Below, piece by piece: positions 1 to 4,846 of a DNA stretch of 6,608 nt (positions are counted from its first letter, which is position 1; every line of letters starts with the position of its first letter). The stretch covers positions 1 through 6,608 of the forward strand of contig JAGLGQ010000047.1 in assembly GCA_023143935.1 (NCBI GenBank), given 5' to 3'. Under the pieces are notes generated by a model, which saw only the letters and a program-made list of their open reading frames with translations, searched no databases and was not told the DNA's origin. This DNA comes from Minisyncoccota bacterium (lineage in GTDB: Bacteria > Patescibacteriota > Minisyncoccia > Phycocordibacterales > GCA-2747955). The position numbers and the translations under genes were made by a program.

Positions 1-51
1 ATTTTAGGAAAAGAAGAGAGTTTAGAGAGAATTAATAGAAGAATTAGTTAA
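1..51 (+). CDS. 3' end of an unidentified plus-strand gene
   Basis: Reading frame 1 is open from the first base to a TAA at 49-51 and gives 16 residues rich in Glu, Arg and Ile (ILGKEESLERINRRIS). The other two plus frames close within 35 bases. A strong terminator begins 14 bases after the stop, as expected for the last gene of a transcript. The fragment is too short to identify the protein. Its composition fits the end of a charged helix. Confidence 0.45.
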   Translation: MLGKEESLERINRRIS

Positions 52-82
52 TTTAATATAATGCAAAAAAAAACCAGTAGAT

Positions 83-457
<375 letters not shown>

Positions 458-475
458 GTTTTTTAAATTAATTTC

Positions 476-506
476 ATTATAATTACATGTATAAATAAAT
501 TGTCAA
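476..506 (-). promoter_or_regulatory. Sigma70-type promoter of the minus-strand hypothetical gene
   Basis: On the minus strand a consensus -35 TTGACA (plus positions 501-506) is followed after 19 bases by a consensus -10 TATAAT (476-481). Transcription should start near 469, leaving a leader of about 12 bases before the ATG at 457, which is too short for a normal ribosome-binding site. The 19-base spacer is slightly long, but both hexamers are perfect. Confidence 0.7.
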
Positions 507-568
507 GTTGGTGTTTTTTGTTAATTTTTTATAACATAGATAAAAAAGTCAATGAAGTTTTATGAATG

Positions 569-577
569 TGTGGATAA
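569..577 (-). promoter_or_regulatory. Perfect consensus DnaA box
   Basis: TGTGGATAA is the exact reverse complement of the high-affinity DnaA box TTATCCACA. A second near match, TGTGTAAAA (581-589), sits 12 bases later in the same orientation with one mismatch to TTATNCACA. The pair lies just upstream of the mraZ promoter. A single 9-mer can occur by chance, so function is inferred from its position only. Confidence 0.5.
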
Positions 578-585
578 ATATGTGT

Positions 586-634
586 AAAAGTGGAGAAATG
601 TGGCATGAAGTGGTTTGCAAGTGGTAGAAAGTGG
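586..634 (+). promoter_or_regulatory. MraZ operator: five direct-repeat GTGG boxes
   Basis: GTGG occurs at 590, 600, 610, 621 and 631, each preceded by a purine/A-rich triplet (for example AAAAGTGG, GAAAGTGG), giving a pitch of 10-11 bases. Known MraZ operators are short direct repeats at about one helical turn, near TGGG in E. coli and AAAGTG(T/G) with 3-base spacers in Mycoplasma, placed at the promoter of mraZ itself. Here boxes 4 and 5 lie between the -35 and -10, which fits repression by the MraZ ring. A weaker box (GTGG at 570) may extend the array upstream. Confidence 0.75.
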
Positions 635-642
635 TATATAAT
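615..642 (+). promoter_or_regulatory. Likely promoter of the mraZ-rsmH-ftsL operon
   Basis: A consensus -10 TATAAT (637-642) follows a weak -35 TTGCAA (615-620) after 16 bases. The MraZ-type boxes overlap it. Transcription would start near 649 and leave a leader of roughly 270 bases that carries the 11-base repeats and the hairpin. A weak alternative lies at 798-826. Confidence 0.6.
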
Positions 643-663
643 GATTATTAGGAAACTCTCAAA

Positions 664-740
664 TGTTTCCAACTTGTTACACGAATGTTACACAAGTGTT
701 TCGCAAATGTTACACAAATGTTACACAAGTGTTACACAGA
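664..740. repeat. Seven tandem 11-base repeats, consensus TGTTACACAAR
   Basis: Units begin at 664, 675, 686, 697, 708, 719 and 730 with no spacers and an exact 11-base pitch. Units 3, 5 and 6 match the consensus fully; units 2 and 7 differ at one or two positions, unit 4 at two, and unit 1 at several. The array starts about 15 bases after the predicted transcription start of the mraZ operon. The GTGTTACAC at 729-737 is an odd-length palindrome. The unit can be read as AARTGTT plus ACAC, similar to the AAGTG core of the adjacent operator, or as a degenerate DnaA box (7 of 9 positions). It is not a CRISPR: there are no spacers. Confidence 0.95.
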
Positions 741-849
741 ATAGTTCTCAAACTTAAACTAATCTAAAGTACTTTATATTTAATTTAATTAAATAGATTG
801 TGTTGAAGGTTTTTATCACTTATACATACATATTTTTTTAAAGTTTGAG

Positions 850-899
850 GTGCTATTTCAACTTCCCATTTCCCAAATTATGAGAGGTTGAAATAGCAC
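850..899 (+). promoter_or_regulatory. Long leader hairpin before mraZ
   Basis: GTGCTATTTCAAC (850-862) is perfectly complementary to 887-899. The stem extends through a T-G wobble and two more pairs (863-865 with 884-886), giving 16 pairs around an 18-base loop. It ends 23 bases before the mraZ ATG. No U-tract follows on either strand, so it is not a standard intrinsic terminator. A structured leader element or a protein-binding inverted repeat are the main options. Confidence 0.75.
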
Positions 900-915
900 A
901 TGAGTAGGTGTGCTA
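894..915 (+). promoter_or_regulatory. Alternative short hairpin next to the mraZ start
   Basis: TAGCACA (894-900) can pair with TGTGCTA (909-915) around an 8-base loop. It uses the same bases as the right arm of the larger hairpin, so the two folds exclude each other. The short hairpin would enclose the only weak Shine-Dalgarno-like run, AGGTG (906-910), 12 bases before the ATG. Whether the fold forms is inferred from complementarity alone. Confidence 0.4.
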
Positions 916-922
916 AAAAATT

Positions 923-1354
923 ATGTTAATTGGAGAATTTACACATGCTATAGACCAAAAAAACAGGACATCTCTTCCCGCTAAGTTTAAGGGTGAAATG
1001 GGAGATAGGATTGTAATTACAAAAGGAATTGAAAATTGTTTATCTGCATATACTATGGATTCTTGGCAAAAATTAACAAAAAAATTAAGTGGTCTTTCAA
1101 TAACAAAACCTAATGAACGAAAGTTTAAGAGAAATTTGTTATCTGGAGCTGAGGAGGTTTCAATTGATAAACAAGGGAGGGTTTTAATTCCATCAAATTT
1201 ATGTCAGTATGCTGGTATAAAAGGTGGAGATAAATTGGTTTGGGCTGGAGTTGGAGATAATGCTGAAATATGGTCTGAAGATAAGTGGATTTATTATTTA
1301 GAAAATTCTGAAAGTTCAGAAGAATTAGCAGAGTCTTTGGAGGGGGTGATTTAA
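923..1354 (+). CDS. mraZ: Transcriptional regulator MraZ
   Basis: MraZ is a ring-forming DNA-binding protein of the SpoVT-AbrB fold that represses its own dcw operon. The 143 residues match the usual length and hold both family motifs DxxxR: D11-QKN-R15 followed by the SLPAKF segment, and D82-KQG-R86 followed by VLIP. The N-terminus (MLIGEFTHAID) is typical and fixes the ATG at 923. It is the first gene of an operon with rsmH 25 bases downstream. Its probable operator is the GTGG array about 290-335 bases upstream. The 3' end is G-rich (GGAGGGGGTGAT at 1339-1350), resembling a Shine-Dalgarno sequence but nearly 30 bases from the next start. Nothing essential is missing. Confidence 0.97.
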   Translation: MLIGEFTHAIDQKNRTSLPAKFKGEMGDRIVITKGIENCLSAYTMDSWQKLTKKLSGLSITKPNERKFKRNLLSGAEEVSIDKQGRVLIPSNLCQYAGIKGGDKLVWAGVGDNAEIWSEDKWIYYLENSESSEELAESLEGVI

Positions 1355-1379
1355 TCAAATTTTTATTTTTGTCTTTATT

Positions 1380-2321
1380 ATGAATCAGAATATAAAAAGA
1401 GATGAAGACAAAATAAAGAATTGGAAAACAATTCACAAGCCTGTTCTTTTACAAGAAATAATAGAGAATTTAAATTTAGGAGAAGGTCAGATGGTTTTTG
1501 ATGGTACTTTGGGTGGGGGAGGTTACTCTGAAGAAATTTGTAAAAAAATTTTACCATCTGGAATTTTAATTGCTACTGATTTAGATAGTGATGCCATAAT
1601 TCGTTCTAAAAAAAGATTAGAAGTATTTAATTTGGAAAAGAAATTTTTTCAAGAAAATTATTCTAATATCCAAAAGATTTTGGAAGAATTAAAAATAGAA
1701 AAAATTGATAAAATGATTTTAGACTTAGGTATTAGTTCTGATCAATTGGCGAGTTCTGGGCGAGGAATTTCTTTTCAAAATTTAGACGAAGATTTAGATA
1801 TGAATCTTAGTACATCTTTGAAAAAAGAAAAAAAGGCATCAGATATTTTAAATACTTACAGTGAAGAAGATTTGGCAGATATATTTTTTTATTATGGAGG
1901 CGAGAGGGCTTCTAAAAAAATAGCAAAAGCAATTTTTGAAGCAAGGAAAGAAAAAGAATTTAAAAAAGTTAAAGATTTAGTAGATTTGATTGAGGAAGAG
2001 ATTGGATATTTTTATAAAAATAAGAAAATTCATTCAGCTACTAAAATTTTTCAAGCTTTGAGAATTGCTGTGAATGATGAGATAAAAAATTTAGAAAAAA
2101 CTTTGAAATTATCTCCTAAAATTTTAAAAAGTGGTGGAATTGTTGGGGTTGTAACATTTCATTCTCTTGAAGATTCTTTGGTAAAAAGAGTTTTTAGAGA
2201 AATGGAAGATATGGGTGTAGCAGAAAGAATTAATAAGAAGGTTATAAAACCAAAATGGAATGAAGTAAAAGATAATCCACGTGCAAGAAGTGCAAAGTTG
2301 AGGTTATTGAAAATTATTTAA
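1380..2321 (+). CDS. rsmH: 16S rRNA (cytosine(1402)-N4)-methyltransferase RsmH
   Basis: RsmH (MraW) uses S-adenosylmethionine to methylate N4 of C1402 in the ribosomal P site. The 313 residues are the usual length. Visible signatures are HKPVLLQEII (19-28), the SAM-binding loop GTLGGGG (42-48), acidic D67 after the second strand, LDLGISSDQL (114-123), RGISF (128-132), the helical insert with YGGERASKKIA (172-182), IFQALRIAVNDE (223-234), TFHSLED (259-265) and the closing NPRARSAKLR (299-308). The start at 1380 is the only ATG before the HKPVLL motif, and a TGA at 1347 limits extension. No Shine-Dalgarno sequence lies within 20 bases; the preceding stretch is T-rich. It follows mraZ by 25 bases in the standard dcw order. 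Confidence 0.97.
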   Translation: MNQNIKRDEDKIKNWKTIHKPVLLQEIIENLNLGEGQMVFDGTLGGGGYSEEICKKILPSGILIATDLDSDAIIRSKKRLEVFNLEKKFFQENYSNIQKILEELKIEKIDKMILDLGISSDQLASSGRGISFQNLDEDLDMNLSTSLKKEKKASDILNTYSEEDLADIFFYYGGERASKKIAKAIFEARKEKEFKKVKDLVDLIEEEIGYFYKNKKIHSATKIFQALRIAVNDEIKNLEKTLKLSPKILKSGGIVGVVTFHSLEDSLVKRVFREMEDMGVAERINKKVIKPKWNEVKDNPRARSAKLRLLKII

Positions 2322-2324
2322 ATT

Positions 2325-2654
2325 ATGAAAAGAATAAATAAAAAGAGAATAGTTTGTAGCAGGAGCATGGTTTTGAAGAATTATAATAAGGCTTTGTTTG
2401 TTGTTGGGTTGGGAATTGTTGCTTTAATTTTATCTTATTCTTCTTTGTTATTTTTATCTGTTAGTTATGCTCATAATATAACCAGAAACGAAGAAGTACT
2501 TTCTCAAATTCTTGTAGTAAATTCATCTCTTAATTCTGAATATATTTTTAAAAAAGAAAATGTGATAGCAGAACATAAAGAAAAAATGGTTGCGGTAAAA
2601 AATGTGTCTTATTTGAATTCTACTTTAAAAGGTTTTGCTTTTCGTAATAAATAA
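2325..2654 (+). CDS. ftsL: FtsL-like single-pass membrane division protein
   Basis: The 109 residues have a basic cytoplasmic N-terminus (1-22), one hydrophobic segment (about 23-46) and an extracytoplasmic tail of about 60 residues with a heptad-like stretch (VLSQILVVNSSLNSEYIF). This is the architecture of FtsL, which binds FtsB and FtsQ and helps activate septal wall synthesis. Sequence conservation in FtsL is too low to prove the name. The case rests on topology, size and its place directly after rsmH, separated by 3 bases, where ftsL sits in most dcw clusters. An internal ATG at 2367 has AGGAG before it but only 1 base of spacing, so I keep the first start. A terminator follows, so ftsI is not co-transcribed here. 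Confidence 0.65.
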   Translation: MKRINKKRIVCSRSMVLKNYNKALFVVGLGIVALILSYSSLLFLSVSYAHNITRNEEVLSQILVVNSSLNSEYIFKKENVIAEHKEKMVAVKNVSYLNSTLKGFAFRNK

Positions 2655-2674
2655 TATTAATATTTGATTTTTTT

Positions 2675-2709
2675 AATACTAAAATAAATTTTAGTATTTT
2701 TTTTTTTTT
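2675..2709 (+). terminator. Intrinsic terminator of the mraZ-rsmH-ftsL operon
   Basis: AATACTAAAA (2675-2684) and TTTTAGTATT (2689-2698) form a perfect 10-bp stem with a TAAA loop, followed by eleven further T bases (2699-2709). The stem has only one G-C pair, but the long T-run compensates. It begins 21 bases after the ftsL stop. Confidence 0.85.
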
Positions 2710-2726
2710 GAATTTTGAGTGTGAAA

Positions 2727-2756
2727 TTGGTTTATTTATATTGAATTTGTTATAAT
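2727..2756 (+). promoter_or_regulatory. Extended -10 promoter of gpmI
   Basis: TGTTATAAT (2748-2756) is a perfect extended -10 (TG, one base, TATAAT). A weak -35 TTGGTT (2727-2732) lies 18 bases upstream. The start of transcription expected 6-7 bases after the -10 falls on the ATG at 2763, which predicts a leaderless mRNA. Confidence 0.75.
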
Positions 2757-2762
2757 TTTTAT

Positions 2763-4280
2763 ATGAAAGATAAAAAAGTTTTTTTAATTATACGTGATGG
2801 GTGGGGGTATTCTGAAAAGAAAAAAAATAATGCTATTTTAGCAGCCGATACTTCTTTTACTGATAAATTAGAAAAAGATTATCCAACTATTTTAATAAAT
2901 GCTTCAGGAGAATATGTTGGTATTCCGAAAGGATTTGCGGGAAATTCGGAAGTGGGACATACGACAATGGGGGTGGGGAGGGTGGTTGATCAATCACTTT
3001 TGAGAATTGATAAATCAATTGATTCTGGGGAATTTTTAACAAATAAAAATATTTTATCAGTTATTCAAAATGTTAAAAAAAATAACTCAAGATTGCATTT
3101 AATCGTTCTTTTGCAAGACACAGGGGTTCATTCACACATTGATCATTTTTTTGCTGTTATAGATTATGCAAAAAAAGAGGGTCTTAGTTATGATCAAGTG
3201 ATTTTTCATTTAATTACTGATGGTAGAGATGATCATCCAACATCTGGAATTTCTTTTTTGGTGGAAGTAGCAGAAAAAATGGAGAGGTCAATGGTGGGTA
3301 ATATCGGTACAATAATGGGTAGATATTATGCTATGGATAGAAATGAAAATTGGGATAGAACAAAAATAGCTTATGATGCTATTGTAAATGGAGATGGAAA
3401 AAAATTTGATTGTGGCATAGAAGAGTTAGATAAATCATATGAAGATGGGATTACTGATGAATTTGTGGAACCAATGGTTAAAGAGGGTTATGGCGGAATG
3501 CATGATGGAGATTCTGTGTTTTTTATGAATTTTAGAAAAGATAGAACTAGACAATTAACCAAAGCTATTATTGAAGATGACTTTGATAATTTTAAAAGAG
3601 AAAAAAAAGATTTGTGTTTTTTAGCAATGACTCGTTATTATGAAGAATTAAAATCGTCTGTGGTGTTTGATGATATTGAAATAAAAAATACTGTATCAGA
3701 GATTTTAGATAAAAATAATTTAAAACAGTTAAGAATTTCTGAAACTGAAAAATATGCTCATGTAACTTTCTTTTTTGATGGTGGAAAACAATATAATTCA
3801 AATAATATTGAAAAAATTTTAATTCCATCACCAAATGTTAAAACATATGATTTGCAACCAGAAATGAATATTGATGTTTTAACTGAAAATGTTTTAGATA
3901 AAATTGAAGGAAATGAAAAAGATTTTATTTTGTTAAATTATCCGAATGGAGATATGGTTGGACATACTGGAAATTTTGATGCAACAGTTAAGGCTATAGA
4001 GGCGGTTGATAAATCTTTAAAAAAGGTGATTGAAAAAGCTTTGGAAAAAAATTATACAATTTTATTGACCGCAGATCATGGTAATGCGGAAAATGTATCT
4101 CCCATTTTTACATCTCATACAAAAAATAAGGTACCTTTTACTTTTATTTCTAAAGATAGTTTGGGAAAAGAAAATTTTTTGAAAGAAGGGGAGTTTGGTT
4201 TAGCATCAATTGGTAATACAATATTAGAAATTTTTGGTATTGAAGAAGAAAAAAATATGGATTCTAGTTTATTAAATTAA
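2763..4280 (+). CDS. gpmI: 2,3-bisphosphoglycerate-independent phosphoglycerate mutase
   Basis: GpmI interconverts 3- and 2-phosphoglycerate in glycolysis through a phosphoserine intermediate and needs two Mn ions. At 505 residues it is full length. The alkaline-phosphatase-like metal site is intact: D12 (RDGWG), catalytic S62 (GNSEVGH), D397 and H401 (NGDMVGH), D438 and H439 (TADHGN) and H452 (SHT). Substrate residues are also visible: H123 (GVHSH), TDGRD (152-156), R187 and R193 (GRYYAMDR), R258 and R261 (FRKDR) and K330 (ETEKYAHV). It has its own promoter and no Shine-Dalgarno sequence; the ATG is probably the transcript 5' end. Its stop overlaps that of the convergent atpH-like gene. A G-rich run (2969-2985) uses GGG and GTG codons unusual for this AT-rich sequence. 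Confidence 0.98.
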   Translation: MKDKKVFLIIRDGWGYSEKKKNNAILAADTSFTDKLEKDYPTILINASGEYVGIPKGFAGNSEVGHTTMGVGRVVDQSLLRIDKSIDSGEFLTNKNILSVIQNVKKNNSRLHLIVLLQDTGVHSHIDHFFAVIDYAKKEGLSYDQVIFHLITDGRDDHPTSGISFLVEVAEKMERSMVGNIGTIMGRYYAMDRNENWDRTKIAYDAIVNGDGKKFDCGIEELDKSYEDGITDEFVEPMVKEGYGGMHDGDSVFFMNFRKDRTRQLTKAIIEDDFDNFKREKKDLCFLAMTRYYEELKSSVVFDDIEIKNTVSEILDKNNLKQLRISETEKYAHVTFFFDGGKQYNSNNIEKILIPSPNVKTYDLQPEMNIDVLTENVLDKIEGNEKDFILLNYPNGDMVGHTGNFDATVKAIEAVDKSLKKVIEKALEKNYTILLTADHGNAENVSPIFTSHTKNKVPFTFISKDSLGKENFLKEGEFGLASIGNTILEIFGIEEEKNMDSSLLN

Positions 4281-4666
4281 CTTGTTATTTTTTGATAAAG
4301 TTCAAAAAGTTTTTTTCTGTAAGAGTTATTTAGTGTATATTTTTTGTTTTTTGCGATAAAACCACCAATTATATTTTCATTTTTTTGTATTTTAATGTTT
4401 TCTTGGTTAAAAGTATTATCAAATTTTTTTAATTCTTCTTTGTAAGTATTTAAAAGGTTTTCGTTTTTTAAAATAATTATAGTTTGATTACTTCTTTCTT
4501 CTTCTTGAATAATTTTTTCTAGTTCATTATATAATTTTGGTAAAATTTTTACTTCCTTTTTTTCTTTTAATAGGGAAAAAAAATTTTGCATAAAAATATT
4601 TAATTCTCCTTCGGTTTTTTCTTGAGAAGCTTGAAAAATTATTTTTGCATATTTTTTGTAATTCAT
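4277..4666 (-). CDS. atpH: Shortened F-type ATP synthase delta (OSCP)-like subunit
   Basis: The delta subunit ties the catalytic F1 head to the b-subunit stalk at the membrane. The match rests on the C-terminal signature ENIIGGFIAKNKKYTLNNSYRKKL (in family form, IGGF, a strand, then a basic helix), with IIGGF at 99-103, and on an N-terminus MNYKKYAKIIFQAS like the usual RxYAxALF start. The family is normally about 175-185 residues; this has 129. The shortfall lies in the N-terminal helical bundle, where residues 26-57 already resemble the helix that precedes the C-terminal domain. No other atp gene is adjacent: the neighbour on one side is gpmI (convergent) and on the other a divergent secreted-protein gene. 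Other possibilities are a remote paralogue or a coincidental match. Confidence 0.7.
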   Translation of the reverse strand: MNYKKYAKIIFQASQEKTEGELNIFMQNFFSLLKEKKEVKILPKLYNELEKIIQEEERSNQTIIILKNENLLNTYKEELKKFDNTFNQENIKIQKNENIIGGFIAKNKKYTLNNSYRKKLFELYQKITS

Positions 4667-4676
4667 ATCGATAAGG

Positions 4677-4685
4677 ATTATATCA
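4677..4685 (-). promoter_or_regulatory. Extended -10 promoter of the atpH-like gene
   Basis: On the minus strand TGATATAAT (plus 4677-4685) is a perfect extended -10. No good -35 is visible 17 bases upstream, which is acceptable for extended -10 promoters. Transcription should start near 4670, only 3-5 bases before the ATG at 4666, so the mRNA would have almost no leader. Confidence 0.65.
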
Positions 4686-4734
4686 AATATCTAAAAATAT
4701 ACTATAATTTTTTAAATTAAAAAATTAAATTAGC

Positions 4735-4763
4735 TTTACTGTGTTTTTAAATTATGTTAATAT
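4735..4763 (+). promoter_or_regulatory. Possible promoter of the secreted-protein gene pair
   Basis: TTTACT (4735-4740) and TAATAT (4758-4763), with TG one base upstream of the latter, are separated by 17 bases. Transcription would start near 4770, about 77 bases before the ATG at 4847. The surrounding DNA is nearly pure A+T, so chance matches are common. A separate TATAAT at 4703-4708 is an alternative. Confidence 0.35.
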
Positions 4764-4846
4764 AAAAAAATTAAAAATTGTATGTATTGTGTGAGTTAAT
4801 AATTAGAAAAATAATGATAATATTGGAAAATAATAGAAAATATATA

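Larger units (their letters stand above)
458..922. other. 465-base regulatory intergenic region upstream of mraZ
   Basis: This gene-free stretch holds, left to right: the minus-strand promoter (476-506), a DnaA box (569-577), an array of GTGG boxes (586-634) over a plus-strand -10 (637-642), seven 11-base tandem repeats (664-740), an AT-rich section (about 770-840) with only a weak promoter-like pair (TTGTGT 798-803, TATACA 821-826), and a long hairpin (850-899) next to mraZ. I see no tRNA, small-RNA gene or credible coding ORF. Its length and density of repeats are unusual beside the 3-180 base gaps elsewhere in the window. Confidence 0.85.

Noticed and set aside
664..740. Possible CRISPR array
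   Set aside because: The units are only 11 bases and directly adjacent, with no unique spacers and no cas genes nearby.
641..757. Plus-strand ORF of 38 codons across the 11-base repeats, giving an 11-residue peptide repeat (LLHECYTSVSQ-like)
   Set aside because: Its ATG overlaps the TATAAT at 637-642 and would lie upstream of the predicted transcript start. The peptide periodicity follows automatically from an 11-base DNA repeat, and no ribosome-binding site is present.
458..922. Replication origin
   Set aside because: There is one perfect DnaA box and an AT-rich stretch, but dnaA, dnaN and rpmH are absent, and the strongest signals fit an mraZ operator. I keep only the DnaA box as an observation.
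1125..1436. Minus-strand ORF opposite mraZ and the start of rsmH
   Set aside because: It lies antisense to two clear genes and its sequence is low-complexity with no recognisable family; it is a shadow of the A-rich coding strand.
2653..2664. Palindrome AATATTAATATT after ftsL
   Set aside because: It is a short A/T palindrome of low complexity beside a clear terminator; no function is suggested.
3592..3834. Minus-strand ORF inside gpmI
   Set aside because: It is fully antisense to a conserved enzyme gene and shows no family features.
4706..4726. AT-only inverted repeat (AATTTTTT with AAAAAATT) in the divergent promoter region
   Set aside because: It consists only of A/T runs, which are expected by chance in this composition, and has no stable stem.
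4778..4846. Upstream in-frame start extending the TSP3-type protein by 23 residues
   Set aside because: It would place a charged segment before the signal peptide. The ATG at 4847 gives a standard signal sequence, and the extension may overlap the leader region.
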